Below the pieces are notes generated by a model. It made no database searches, was not told the DNA's origin, and was given only the letters and a program-made list of their open reading frames with translations. DNA of 64,000 nt from Dioscorea cayenensis subsp. rotundata (lineage: Eukaryota; Streptophyta; Magnoliopsida; Dioscoreales; Dioscoreaceae): the NCBI RefSeq assembly GCF_009730915.1, contig NC_052479.1:24640027-24704026 (forward strand). Reading direction: 5' to 3'. Shown in pieces: positions 24,518-38,619 of the stretch. Both the position numbers and the translations under genes were made by a program. Position 1 is the stretch's first letter. Every line of letters starts with the position of its first letter.

Positions 24518-24977
24518 CCTGTAAGCCACCCAGTTTTACGTTGCCCTTATTCAAATGATGCTGAGAGAGCTCCAACTTCTTCATTTAGTGTCTGTAATGC
24601 TTCTTTTGACTCTCTCTTGTATTGAAGTGCTATCCTAAGCCTGAGAATGTGAAACACACTAGATTTATTATCAAATTCCACAATATGATTCTAATACATG
24701 CCGAATGAGTGTACGAAGTTATATGAAATACATGAATGTTGTACACTCACCACTTATCCTTATGAAAATGATACCGAGAGATCTCCAACTTCTTCGTTTA
24801 TTGCCCAAAATTCTTCTTTTGCTCTCTCCCTCTCATCCCTCTCATCTTGAAGTGCTGCCCTAAGCCTGAGAATGTGAAACACACTAGATTTAGTATTGAA
24901 TTCCACAATATGATTCTAATATATGCCAAATGAGTGTACAAAATGATATGAAATACATGAACATTGCACACTCATCA
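24518..24977 (-). repeat. Two tandem minus-strand fragments of family E LTR
   Basis: Copy 1 (about 24518-24752) ends GTTGTACACTCACCA. Copy 2 (24753-24977) ends GCACACTCATCA. Both are the reverse complement of the first 225-235 bases of the E LTR at 4429 and share CCGAGAGATCTCCAACTTCTTC and CCTAAGCCTGAGAATGTG. They form the edge between the left stack and the AT-rich island. Confidence 0.65.
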
Positions 24978-24985
24978 ATAGGCAA

Positions 24986-25030
24986 ACCACACACACACAC
25001 ACACACAGATATATATATATATATATATAG
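24986..25030. repeat. Compound (CA)n-(TA)n microsatellite
   Basis: A run of CA dinucleotides is followed directly by a run of AT dinucleotides, at the junction of the retroelement block with the AT-rich island. Confidence 0.9.
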
Positions 25031-25306
25031 ATTTATGGTCTTTACTCTTTATTTTTATTTTTACAAATATTTACCGAAAATTGGTCAAAATTAATGTATT
25101 GTGAGCTAAACTAAAATGTAGCATTTCTCAAACATTAGATATATACTATCTTATATAAAATCTTATTATATATAGGCTCATACATTTTTCTTCTGTTTTA
25201 ATTCTTTAAAAATAAAATAACATCATAGAATTGTTACCAACAATGACAACGATCATTTAAAATAAAATAACCGTTACATAACCTTTTTCATAATATTGAC
25301 CAAGAG
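25031..25306. other. AT-rich spacer
   Basis: No ORF, repeat or RNA gene recognised; AT-rich, with scattered poly-A and poly-T runs. Confidence 0.5.
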
Positions 25307-25587
25307 TGACACAACCAAATGGAAGAAAGCTCCTTATTATTTTAGGATTTTTAATTTAAACTTTCAAAGTAGTTTTTATTTAATATTTTATAATTATCTT
25401 AGCTTATTTTAGTTTTATTTATTTATCCAGTAATTTGTCATTATTTACTATCTGATCCTTATTATAGGATTTTATAAATACTTGTTTTAAGGAATGTGAG
25501 AGGAGGACCGATCTATTGAAATTTATGTTCTTATTTACTCGATTTTGAGTATGTGTTCTTGATTAGAACTGGGTATACAAAGCATCA
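25307..25587 (+). repeat. 5' LTR of the small Ty3/gypsy element
   Basis: About 281 bp, TGACACAACCAAATGG to AAAGCATCA, with a TATAAATA box near 25475. It closely resembles the copy at 27262. Confidence 0.75.
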
Positions 25588-25609
25588 GATGGTATCGAGA
25601 GAGGATGTC

Positions 25610-26930
25610 AACTAGTACCGACGGTCATGGTCTTTGTGACGGTGATCAGGAGACTAGAGCCCTTCTAGGGGATGAAGCGTTGCAACAATTAGAGCGATGT
25701 TTGGAGTAATGGATGGATCTCAAATTTTGGCATTTTGATTAGCTCTTTGAAGAAATTGTGGATCATATGTATGCTCTACAACTTGATACATACAGGAGAC
25801 GAGTTGACAATAGAAGGCCAGGAGTGGAGTTGGCTCGTGGTGATCCTATTAACAGACATGGTCCTAACCCTATTCGTAGATTGATTGTTTACAATGATAA
25901 TTCAGAAGAAGAAGATGATTTTAAACCAAATCGTGTTGGACATCATGACCCATATGAAAGGCCAAAGTGCAAGAAATAATTATGGATGTGTTGAAAGAAA
26001 ATGCTGGAGATTTTCGGTTAAGGGTGGATATCCCGTCTTTCAATGGAAGCTTGGTTATAGAAAAAAATTTTGGATTAGATTGCAAAAATTGATAGATACT
26101 TCGATTATATGGAAACTCATCCAGGAGAAGCGAGTTCAATTGGTAGCATGCCGTTTGAAGGGGATGCATCTGTATTGTGGGAACGAATTCAATCTAAGAG
26201 AAAAGAAAGAAGGTAAGTCCTATTTCAACTTTGGATATAATGAAATATTTCTTATAGAGGGAGTTTTTGCCACCAGATTACGAGCAGACCTATTTCAACA
26301 GTATCAACACTATCAATAGGGTAGTTAGTCTGTCCATTAATACACAACAGAATTAATGAAATTGGCTGAGAGAAACAACCTCCTTGAGCTAGAAGGGCAG
26401 CAAGTTGTTAGATATTTGGAGGGATTGAGGCCAACACTTGGAGATAGAATTGGAGTGCAAGTTATTCAAACTTTATTTGACGTGAAGAACATGGCCTTAA
26501 AGGCAGAGTTAATGCAACAAGAGCGAAGTTATAGGAACTATGAATATTATAAAGCTATAAAGTCTACAGAAGGTTATGAAGATCGTAGCAATAAGAACAA
26601 CAACTAATATAGAAGGAATAAAGCAACATAGATGTAGGGAAAGATTAAGAAGGGAAAAAAAAAGAAGTTAGGAAAACAAAATATCCCTATGCCAAACCTA
26701 TCGTGGGGAAGTGTTTCAAATGTAATCACCCAAGACACAAGTCAAACAAATGTCCTTGAGGAAGACTGTGAACATTTTAGAGGAAAATTAATTGAAGAGA
26801 TTATTTGTGAGTTAGATGGTGATGAGGGAGAAGAATATGAAGCAAAAGAGAGGAGAGTTTATCTTTTAAGGTGGATAATGCCAACTCCTAAACATGAAAA
26901 GCATATTTAAGGCCATTAGTTGCATATAAA
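25610..26930 (+). pseudogene. Gag remnant of the small Ty3/gypsy element
   Basis: Frames at 25758-25979, 25885-26319 and 26356-26607 join, with frame changes, into a gag-like protein: an Asn/Asp/Glu-rich N-terminal part, a segment around KRVQLVACRLKG, and KLAERNNLLELEGQQVVRYL followed by an ALKAELMQQERSYRN helix-rich stretch. A CCHC knuckle Cys-x2-Cys-x4-His-x4-Cys (KCFKCNHPRHKSNKCP) lies at 26711-26752. Stops separate the pieces, so it is non-functional. Confidence 0.7.
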
Positions 26931-27261
26931 TAAGGTGTTCAATACTATTATTGATGATAAAAGTTGTGAAAATATAATTAGGGAAGCATCTTAAACTGAG
27001 CGAAAAGATGAAAGGGTTGATTGGGAGAGTGTTGATAGAAGAAAGAAGAACAATGAAAAGGATTTATCTGAGTTTCATAAAGAATTAATGCTAAGGTTGT
27101 GGTTGTTTTGAGGAAGAAAAGAAAGAAAGCTACTAAATGGAAATTATTCAAGATCAACAAATTCAAATTTTGGAATGGTGATGAATTGATGAAATATTCA
27201 ATTATAAGTTTAATTGCCTGGATTAAAACTCGAGGTCGAGTTTCTTGTGAGTGGGGGTGAA

Positions 27262-27552
27262 TGACACAGCTAGATGGAAGAAAACTCCCTATTATTTTAG
27301 AATTTTTAAATTTAAATTTTCAAAGTAGTTTTTATTTAATATATTTATAATTATTTTACCTTTATTAGTTATTTTAGTTTTATTTATTTATCTAGTAATT
27401 TGTCATTATTTACTATTTGGTTCTTAGTCTGGGTTTTATAAATACTTATTTTAGGGTTGTTGAGAGGAGAACCGATCTATTGAAATTTATGTTCATGTTT
27501 ATTCTATTTTAAATGTGATTTCTTGGATTAGAATTGGATATTTGCGGCATCA
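27262..27552 (+). repeat. 3' LTR of the small Ty3/gypsy element
   Basis: About 291 bp, TGACACAGCTAGATGG to GCGGCATCA, preceded by a purine-rich tract. It is similar to the 5' copy with substitutions and small indels, so an old insertion. Confidence 0.75.
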
Positions 27553-27978
27553 GAGAGGAATAAGATCACCATTGTCATGATCTTCATGATGTAAGCAAAT
27601 ATTTTTCCTCATGCTTCTCATGCACCAAAAAATAGTCTATTTTAATCTGTCATGCATAAGTCCTTCATAACTCTTCAGCTTTCCAAATGAACAACCATAT
27701 CAAATACATAACCACATATATAAACAACCATATCAAATACATAACCATATATATATATCTTGTACTATTGAACTTGATCTCTAGGATACCTCAAGGTATC
27801 CAACAATAATATAACAAATAATATCCATTATTTCCTTCCTCTTTTATTGATAAAACGAAACAATAATACAAATATATATATTGTTTCCTTTTGTCAGTGA
27901 TAAAACTAAATAATAATACACCTATATGATCTATATAGCCATCACAACCATTAATCACTTCTCACATTCTCATTCCAA
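27553..27978 (+). promoter_or_regulatory. Upstream region of protease gene 1
   Basis: AT-rich, without a gene. A roughly 33-bp direct duplication (AACAACCATATCAAATACATA at about 27690 and 27723) and a second duplicated block (GATAAAACGAAACAATAATAC at about 27850 and GATAAAACTAAATAATAATAC at about 27899) lie here. A TATA-like TATATAG at about 27933-27939 sits some 40 bases before the ATG. The assignment as promoter is positional. Confidence 0.4.
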
Positions 27979-30171
27979 ATGGCCTATACACTATTCGTAA
28001 TCCTCTCGTTACTCTCCATTCTTTTCTGCTCTATCTCATCCATTCATACACGTTTAGAGTCTGAAATAAAACTCCTCTATGAAGGTTGGCTTGTAGTACA
28101 CCATAAGAACAACTACTATGATCTAAGGGAGAAGGAGAAGAGATATGAGATTTTCAAAGACAATCTTAGGTATATTGATGAGCACAATGCCGGTAACCAC
28201 TCGTTTCAGCTCGGTTTGAACGTATTTGCGGACCTCACCCTTGACGAATACCATAATCTTTACTTAAGCCCTCAGTCTGAAACATGGAATAAGACCTTGA
28301 AGGTGAGTAATAGATATAAAGTTACCAAGAAGGACAAGCTCCCTGACTCTATAGATTGGAGGGATAAAGGGGCTGTCACTTCTGTGAAGCACCAGGGTGG
28401 TTGTAGTAAGTATCACTTAACTCATGTAAATGTTCATCTATTCCTATAAATATTTATTTAAATGATCCATGCAAATATTTATATATTCATGTAAATATTT
28501 ATCTATAGATGTAAGTAAATATCCTAACATCTGCATACATATACGGCATATATAAACATACCGTTTAAAAAAAAATTATAATGTCAATCTTAATTTTCTT
28601 TTCTCTAGTGCTTAATTGTGTTTTTGAGCTCTGAGTTGGCAATGGGTTGTGAGCAGATAGTTGTTGGGCATTTGCTGTTGCTGCAACCATTGAAGGCATA
28701 AACCAAATAGTCACAGGAGAATTAGTATCACTGTCTCCGCAAGAGCTAGTGGATTGTTTTAACATGGGTTGCAGTGCTGGTTACCGGCATCTTGCTTATG
28801 AGTTCATTGTTAAAAATGGTGGGATTCATACTGAACAAGATTATCCTTATACGGGTATAAATACAACGTGTGATGAAGAACAGGTGTGATTATAGTTTCT
28901 TCCGATTTTATTCTTTGCTTGCATTGCTTGATTATACTTATAGTCATGTTTTATTATATATATATATATATATTTTTAAAATGATGATTATGTTTTTAAA
29001 GTGTTGTTTTATTTTTGGAAGAGAAAAGGAAAAGCCGTGACTATTGATGGTTATAAAATTGTTCCGGTGAGGGATGAGAAAGCTTTGCAGAAGGCAGTTG
29101 TTAACCAACCTATTAGTGCTGGAGTCGATGGTTATAGCCAGGCTTTCCAATTATATCAATCTGTAAGTTTCTAATGAGTAGGATATGTTTTAAAATCATT
29201 TCTATCAGGTTAAATATTGCGATCACAAGACCCTATAATCCTATAATAAGAGTATTGGTATTTTATTTCTATTCCAATTTAAAAATTAAATTAATTTTAT
29301 GGTATGCGCAACTATTATCTACCAAAAATGTTTACCATCACAGATCAATTACAGATTTTTTTTTATTACGATAATCTATGCATATTAGTTTTATTTTTAA
29401 AAAAATCCTAAATATTAAACTAAAAACATATTATCCATTGAGAATATTCAAAAATGTTAACAACAATACACTCTCAAGCAAAGCATGCTTTCAATATTTT
29501 GCAATTTATATTGTTTTGAAATACATATATCATGGCAACAACTATTATGAAATCATGCATTTAATTTATACTCTTATAATTATTCAAAATGATACATTAT
29601 TCATCTATTTTCCCCACAATCCAAGTTCAACCAAAAGTTTAATTATAACATTAATCTGTCACTCGAAATTATGCATTTAACTTTATTCTATTATAATGAA
29701 TTAAAATGATATATTGTTCATCGATTTACCCCACAATCCTAATTCAACCAAAAATTTAACTATAACATTAACATGTTGATACTACGAAATAACCAAAATA
29801 CTTAATTTATATATGTAAATGATACTAGTGTGTAGTTTCTACTATATTTATTTTATTTTATTTTTTATTTGCACATAACCATATTTTATTTCTTACATGT
29901 TTTGCAGGGTATATTCAAAGATTTTTGTACTACATTTTTGAATCATGCAATTACTATAATAGGTTATGATAGTGAGAATGGCATAGATTACTGGAGTGTA
30001 AAGAACTCATGGGGAAATCAATGGGGAGAAGCAGGATATATAAGAATTATGCGTAATGTTAATACACCTGAAGGAAAGTGTGGGATTGCAAATTGGCCTT
30101 TATACCCTACAAAGAAGGGCAAGCCACTTGGCGTGACGTCAAAGGACACTTCAAATAGGTCTTCTTCTTGA
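27979..30171 (+). CDS. Papain-type cysteine protease (C1A), gene 1; intact, four exons
   Basis: A secreted or vacuolar endopeptidase made as a preproprotein. Exons 27979-28405, 28657-28883, 29022-29162 and 29908-30171 have GT-AG borders and join in frame to 352 codons plus a stop. Residues 1-20 form a hydrophobic signal peptide. The I29 inhibitory propeptide has a full ERFNIN motif (Glu51, Arg55, Phe59, Asn62, Ile66, Asn70) and GxNxFxD (GLNVFADLT). The mature enzyme probably starts near LPDSIDWR (residue 121). The catalytic set is complete: Gln139, Cys145 (CNSCWAF), His278 and Asn298 (NSWG). The Cys-x-Gly-Gly turn that helps form the substrate cleft is CSAG here, and the preceding disulfide loop is two residues short. 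There is no granulin domain or KDEL tail. ATG context is CAAATGG. A paralogue follows at 31643. Closest recalled relatives are the ginger/SAG39-like proteases. Confidence 0.9.
28406..28656 (+). other. Intron 1 of protease gene 1
   Basis: GTAAGTATC donor and GTGAGCAG acceptor. It splits the codon between Cys142 and Asn143, three residues before the catalytic Cys145. Gene 2 has an intron at exactly the same place and phase, which shows the two genes are duplicates. Confidence 0.8.
29163..29907 (+). other. Intron 3 of protease gene 1
   Basis: GTAAGTTTC donor and TTTTGCAG acceptor, 745 bases, phase 0. AT-rich; open frames at 29174-29374 and 29378-29680 are low-complexity and not coding. Intron 2 (28884-29021) contains a short TA microsatellite near 28955. 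Confidence 0.75.
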
Positions 30172-31642
30172 CCTAACCCTGGAAATAAGTGAAAATTTTC
30201 ATAATAAGAGATTCTCAGCAAGGATTCTATGTTTATGCAGGTTTGTATATTTTGATGGAGTATTAAAAATATTGTTGTTACATTCCTCACTTCCATAACT
30301 ATTTAACTGTATGCATTTTATTTCTATTAATAAATTTGTTTTCTCTTTAAAATTTTGACCTTTTGTATTTTTAAAAATAAGATAAAAATTTTAATTTGAT
30401 TGATATATCATGAAGGTTCTTTGACGTAAACCTAACCAATGCCTTGGCAAAGAATAAATAATCCAAATTTTTTTATGTATGTATATAATCATGACCTTCT
30501 ATTAAATTATTAATCAAAAGTTATAAATTTTTGTTTTACATTTATGTAATAATATCAATATTTTTATCAATTGAGAATAGAAATTAAAATTTGTTGAAAA
30601 TTTAATATGCATCTAGCTAGAACTTTATCTTTTAAAATTTTATATTTATCAAAATTAATAACTAATTAATTGGAAGAACTTAAAATTTTAATTTTTAACC
30701 CATTGTAATTTCTTTAAGCGGTGTTTGAATTTGAACCATCCACTTGCTTTGGCTTCTCAAAAAACAAAGTTATTTTTGAAATTTATATTAACATACAATT
30801 GTTTATAATTAAGTTCATTCTTGTTTTTTTTTTAAATAACATTTTCTAATGTGGAGTAATTAGTATGCATTTCCCTTCTAGATTCGAGATCATCAAAATG
30901 ATTCTTTGATTACCATTTAATTCTTTTTGTAACAAAAACAAGAGAAACATGAACATAGATAAAGTGAAAAGAAAAAATAATAGAAAAATAATGTTAAACT
31001 GTTAAATGGAAAAAATAAATTTTAAAAATAATTCAAAACTAATGATTGAACATATACATAATTTCTAGAACTCAATGCATGAAAAGTGTTTTTAATGAAA
31101 ATTAAAGGTATCCACACAAGCCCCAATTAAAAAATCCATAAACAAAAAATATAATTGCATTAACAAAATGACTAGAAAACAAGAATAAAAAAATGATGGG
31201 CATGAATCTATAAATAATTATTAATTTTTGTTCTATAATTACTAATCTCTTGTTGACCAGTCAGCAAAGTTCTGGAGTAAAATGATATTACTACTAAACT
31301 GGTGAGCAAAGTTATGGAGCAAATGATATTACTACTAGAAGATAAATCCGTTTGCATCTGATCTATATTTGTCAAAATTAATCATCAATTACCCCATCAT
31401 TTACTTCCATGAACAAAAAGTGTACCTAAATATAATACATGAATTTCAAAAACTAAGGGAATATTTGAGACCTAACAAGCACCTTCCTTTCAAAGCCAAA
31501 GAAAAAGAAAATAGGAATAATGAACAACATACCAACCCATTAATATCTAGGATACCTTTAAGCATCCAAGAAAGCACTTCCATCTATACATAACCACCTA
31601 AAATCTTTTCTTCCAAACTTGTCCTCTACTCTCATTTCTTCA
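30172..31642 (+). other. 3' end of gene 1 and intergenic region
   Basis: A polyadenylation signal AATAAA at 30329-30334 probably ends the gene 1 transcript. The rest is AT-rich without a gene. A direct duplication of about 40 bp (CAGCAAAGTTCTGGAGTAAAA at 31262 and GAGCAAAGTTATGGAGCAAAT at 31303, each followed by GATATTACTACTA) lies about 340 bases upstream of gene 2. A TATA-like CTATACATA near 31583 is about 60 bases before the gene 2 ATG. Confidence 0.5.
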
Positions 31643-33690
<2,048 letters not shown>

Positions 33691-34840
33691 CGCAATGCTA
33701 AAGAAAGCAGTGATAATTCTTCATTTTTAGATTTTATTTGCGTTTAAAATCAACCAATGATATTTTTAAAAACTCATTAATAAAATTATCCAACTTGCTT
33801 CTAATTCGCGTGATGTAGATCAAATTTTAATTTTAATTTTAACAACTTTTGAAAGATTTATAGTCAATAGACATTGATCGTGATGTGACATGTGTGTTGT
33901 AGGACTTTTAAGTGTCTTAAATTTAAATTTTGTTAAATACAATAGTAGTAATAAGTCCTCGGTTATGAGTGTCTTAGATTTAAATTTTGCTGAACACAGT
34001 AGTAGCCTATCTGACGGTGCTCAGACTGGACAATTAATTCTGGGCCTGTATGGCCACTCCTAGCTAATTATACTTGTTGCATTTGTTAATATATATAAAC
34101 TTTTAGGGTTTTTTTTTAAAATGATGTTTAGTCAATAACCTTAAGTTGAGTTTTATTGATTGTGAAATTAAGCAGGGTGAGGACAAGTCTTTTGAAGTAG
34201 AAATTAATACTGAAGGCACGAGAGCAAGCGCATGAGAAGTTGCATTTATTTGTAGGCTTTCATGAGTCCAGTTCAAGAAAGAGGTGATTAATAAACTTTG
34301 TATGTCATTGTCATATTTATTTAGTTAATGCCTTAAAACATGTTTTTTTTTTTCCTGACTTTACTACATAAATTCCTTTGTCCCAAAAAAATAAAAATAA
34401 AAACTTTGCTATATTTCAGACATCAACAAACAAATTCCATTTGGGTATGTAATATTTGTGCTTTATTTGTTTATTCCAACAAAAAGACATAATTCAAAAA
34501 AACAAAAAAAAAAAATATTTTTTTAAGTGCCACATGTGATAAAAGAAGCAAGTGTTTTTTTATCTTATTTTATATTTATAGTATTTTATGTAACCTAACA
34601 AATCCACGTATTAAACAAATAGAATCCTACAAATAATATATAGCCATATTTTAGTTCATGAATATTGATAAAAATTATTAATTTTTCTCATAACAGGCAT
34701 ATGAACGAAGAAGCAATTATGTCAAATATTTAATTGATATATTTGATAATAAAGAGTTCCTTCCTGTAACAACCACATATATTAATTAATGTATGATATA
34801 TATATTTGTATGTGTTGGTCTTACTCATATCAGATATATC
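33691..34840 (+). other. 3' region of gene 2 with a possible last exon, then AT-rich spacer
   Basis: A candidate terminal exon lies at 34176-34235 after an AAGCAG acceptor, reading GEDKSFEVEINTEGTRASA and a stop. AATAAA at 34290-34295 fits a transcript end just beyond it. The region 34330-34840 is AT-rich, with nothing further recognised. Confidence 0.45.
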
Positions 34841-36268
34841 CAGTGGCGGAACCAGGATTTACTAATAGGAGGAGCTAATTCAAAATGTAAACAAAAAAAT
34901 TACATTCAAAAGCCAATTGCTCGAAATGTAATATGAAATGTAATATAGTGAGATAACATAACTTTTGATTAAAATAACCATACAAATTTGAATATATATT
35001 AGAAAAAAAAGTATAAAATAGCTAATTGTACACACTCGAACTAGAACCAATGTCAGCTTCAGTACTAAAAATGTGAGGTAGGTGCTTAAGAGAAAGTAGC
35101 TACATTTGCAGAGTTTGTAATTTTTTAAAACATTATAGAACCTCCTAAGTCCCCAACATTTATAAAATATGCATCATGCCATACATCATAATATAGCTAT
35201 TTTCTATAGATATCGTCCATCCCCTCTTGTTCTATGCCAACTCTATAATATAGATTTTTTTTCTTAGGTTTGTATTGATTTTTTAAAATATTCAGATTTT
35301 GAATGGCAAAGTTATTAAATCATTATTTGAAATTCAAAATTCTTAATTTAAATTTTAATAAAAAAATCTGAATTAAATCCAAACTTTGATAGCATTAAAA
35401 TTAAAATTAAGACTATTAGTGAACATTTCAATTGATTTAGAATTTCATTAAAATTACACTTGTATTCTTCATAAAATTTAAAATATAATTTAAAATATAA
35501 ATGAAAATCTGAGCTTTGTTAAGATTAAATCATATGCGATATTTCATTTGATTTTGAATTTAAAAAAATCATAAATTTTAAACAAGATAATCTTGGAAAA
35601 GTTAATGTAATTTTTATAAATTTTAGATTACCAACTAATTAATTAATTTCTTAATTCGTATAATTTAGTTAAAATGGATAAAGACCTCAGAGACTATAAT
35701 TTATTCGAACTTGTAAAAATATATTAAATACGAACAATAAATTTTCAAAAAAATAACATATATTATTTTATAAGTTTTCTAAATGGACGAGTAAAACAAC
35801 CGGAGGGGTAATTATAAATATATATATATATACTATTTGAATTATAATTATTTAAAATTTAAAAATATGCTTCAAAATTTTATTAAAAATTTTCAAAAAC
35901 TAACAACTTTTTAAATAATTGTGTGAGTTCCATTCCACAATTCCGCTTGTATAAGCTAGTGCTGCAATAAATTGCCATAATTGAGCTCTCCCATTCCAAC
36001 GCGATTATAGAAGCTTAATATCCCAAAAACCACACTGGTTCTCTTTGAAAACGCTCAACCGTTTCTCTTCTTATTCTTCTCCATCCACAGTCATTCCATT
36101 CATAATCCACTCTTGAGTTTCTTCTTCAAACTTCACAGCATCTCCGATATATTTTTGTTTTTTGTTGAGACTCTCGGACAAACTCCGACAAGGCCAACCT
36201 AATGGAGGCCTTTCCGGTGCCAAGGGGGGGCTGAAGCCCCCGCTCGCCCCCCCTTGGTTCCGCCACTG
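34841..36268. mobile_element. Non-autonomous hAT-type DNA transposon
   Basis: The ends are inverted repeats CAGTGGCGGAACCA (34841-34854) and its reverse complement (36255-36268), 14 of 14 bases. A perfect 8-bp direct duplication GATATATC flanks them (34833-34840 and 36269-36276). TIR of this form plus 8-bp duplication is diagnostic of the hAT superfamily. The 1.4-kb interior is AT-rich and has no transposase ORF. Near the right end a GC hairpin (GGGGGCTGAAGCCCCC, about 36225-36241) lies subterminally. Confidence 0.85.
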
Positions 36269-36276
36269 GATATATC

Positions 36277-37378
36277 ATTATGTGCATTTTATCACCTTTG
36301 GAATCCTAAGCAAGGCTAGATAATACACACTGTGCTTCTCAATTGATCTCCATGCTTCCATGATTATCCCATTCGCATAGAGCATCCTCGAAGCCATCGC
36401 CATCTAATTTATGTGTGTATATATATTACATTGATCATATATATCTATATAACACACTATAGTACTCATTGATCTCTATGCTACCATTAATATCCGGTAT
36501 CCCTTTTAGATTATCCCATTCATATATATAGCATCCTAGAAAACATTACCATATATATATGTATTTTTGTGATAGTGTATATATAAATATGCTCTTGGAT
36601 CACATTATCCGCATATGGCATCCTAAGTTATAAAAATTATTATTTCTCCGAAATTATTATTATTATTTTTTATATATTACTCGTTGCATGTTTGATATAT
36701 ATATATTTTTTTCTAAATTAGCCATAGTGTGGTGTACTTTATTTATTGAAATGTTTGAATAAATAATGGTATTGATGAAATTATAATATGATAAAAAAAA
36801 AAAAAGATAACATTTCCTTCTTTGATAATTAAGCATATGATGGGAAGTATTTGGGTCAATAATGTTGCAAGAAGCTCAGAGTTCACGTTGAAAGTGTGAT
36901 TTTTTATTTTTGTTATTTTTTACTTGTAAGACAAAGTGGGTAGCTTCCCAGTGAAGAAGGGAATTTCCCACTCCAAGTTGAAAGTGTAAGTTTCAGTTAT
37001 TTAGTTGTAGATGTTAGTTCATCGAAGAAATGTGAGTTTTTATTGTTTGAACAAATTAATTTTTACTGTAAACTTGGTTTATTATTATTTATTTCTTTTT
37101 ATTATTATTTTTATTAAATAATATGGACAAGTCATGGTAGGGGCATGAAGCGGTGCAAAATTAAAATTTCAATGTGCTTCTGCCTCACTCTGTATAAATT
37201 AAGCTTTAATCCCATGAATCTCCCCAGTAAGAATAAAATGAATGATATATCAAGCGAATTTAATTTTTCTAGTAAGAACGTGTTTGTAATTAAAATTGAT
37301 ATTTTTATGATATTTTATCAAATAATATTATCCACTATGGTCACTTAACAAGAGAATGGATCTATATGTGCTATTAAA
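36277..37378. other. AT-rich intergenic region
   Basis: No gene recognised. TA-rich microsatellite patches (for example about 36420-36460 and 36690-36710). The small ORF at 37145-37348 is low-complexity with no recognisable domain. Confidence 0.5.
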
Positions 37379-37560
37379 GGGGGCCACGAGTTAAGATTTG
37401 GTCGGGTCCGGTCAAACTTACCGGTCAGCTGACCTAGAGGACAGGGTCGGAACCCATAACCGGCTCGCACTATAACAGACTCGCTTACGGGTCAAGTTTT
37501 TTATAAGCTGTGACTCGGCGGGTCAACCTACTGGGCTAGGCCTCCCAATCCGGGAGTTTA
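37379..37560. repeat. GC-rich patch resembling a decayed transposon end
   Basis: An abrupt GC-rich island rich in GGGTC, CCGGT and GGCGGGTCAACC blocks, bordered by homopolymer T runs at 37564-37600. A similar patch is at 60757-60985. GGGTCGGGTC-type subterminal repeats are typical of some non-autonomous plant DNA transposons. No TIR or duplication was found, so the class is inference. Confidence 0.35.
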
Positions 37561-38384
37561 TCATTTTTTTTTTTAATTTTTTTTTTCAAAATTTTTTTTT
37601 TTGGGAATCAAACCCAAGGCAAGTGGTTGAAAAGAATGGAGACCATCCACTTCGGCTATGATTGTTTGTGTGAATGGGAATATTTATATGTAACTATATA
37701 CATAAGCAATGATTGTATCATTATAAAAACTTATTTTTCTAAATATTAAAATTCAAATTTTTATGTACAAGCGTGTTTAAATTAGGCAACAAAAGTAGAA
37801 TTAAGAAGTCATAAAGCTAGTGATTTATTTCACTAACAACATGATAATTTTTAAAAATTAATTTTATTAAATAATAAGTTATATAAAAAAATAAAAATGT
37901 ATAAAATGATATTAATAATTATAATACATAAAATATTGATCATAAAAATAATTACAAATCTTTTGTTTAATTTTCATGCTATATATATGGAAAAGACAAT
38001 AATGATAATATAAGATTATGTGGACAGTATAATAGTAAATAATATTTTAGATGTTATTTTTAGAAATTATATGGATTGTTTGTTGCAATTTTTATTTAAG
38101 TTAGGAGAAATATATGGATTTCAATTTCTCTTATATTAGAAAAAGATACACAAACAATTTAATTTAATTAGATTTGATTAGGAAAAAATTAAGTGCAAGT
38201 TTTACTTATTTATTTTTTAGTTATTGTATATTAATTTGATTTGTTTCGAAATAAATTAAATTTTTTATTTTAAAATTTATTTAACAAAATCAATTAATTA
38301 TTTTATGATTTAATATTTTTAAAAATTAAAAAAATGTTCCGGGCGTGCCTAGCACACGCTCTGCACAATAATGAAGGAACTAAC
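37561..38384. other. AT-rich intergenic region up to the right-hand stack
   Basis: No gene recognised. It ends at 38380-38384 with CTAAC, the left copy of the target duplication of the first LTR insertion of the right stack. Confidence 0.5.
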
Positions 38385-38619
38385 TGACACGTATCCAAAT
38401 TGCGTGTGAACCGCAAGTGCACGGGTGTCAAAATAATAATTACCCCAGTGAGTGGGTAGTCGAATCCACAGGGAACAGAAGTATTAGAAGTAACCAATGT
38501 TTAGTTATCTAGTCGAAATCAATAGATGTGATGAAATGAACCAATTGCAAGAGAATTAATAAGCGAGCAAGCGGAAAAGAAAGAAAGTAAAGGAGATCTC
38601 AATCAATAAAGATGAGGTA
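38385..38619 (-). repeat. Founder LTR (H) of the right-hand stack, first piece
   Basis: Starts TGACACGTATCC and reads as the U5 end of an A-related LTR on the minus strand (CCGCAAGTGCACGGG, GTCGAATCCACAGGGA). It is cut at GATG|AGGTA by element G and resumes at 56855. CTAAC precedes it (38380-38384), and the same five bases follow the other end at 59667-59671. Confidence 0.8.

Larger units (their letters stand above)
25307..27552 (+). mobile_element. Small internally deleted Ty3/gypsy element (non-Athila)
   Basis: Two similar short LTRs (25307-25587 and 27262-27552) share TGACACA...TGGAAGAAA at the start and GAGAGGAGRACCGATCTATTG near the end. Between them are an initiator-tRNA-Met-type PBS (TGGTATCGAGAG, 25589-25600), a gag with a CCHC zinc knuckle, and a polypurine tract (GTGAGTGGGGGTGAA before 27262). 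Flanks AAGAG (25302-25306) and GAGAG (27553-27557) match at four of five bases. Protease, reverse transcriptase and integrase are absent. PBS and gag style suggest a chromovirus-like lineage (inference). Confidence 0.78.

Noticed and set aside
29378..29680. A 100-codon ORF in protease gene 1
   Set aside because: Inside intron 3, AT-driven composition, no domain.
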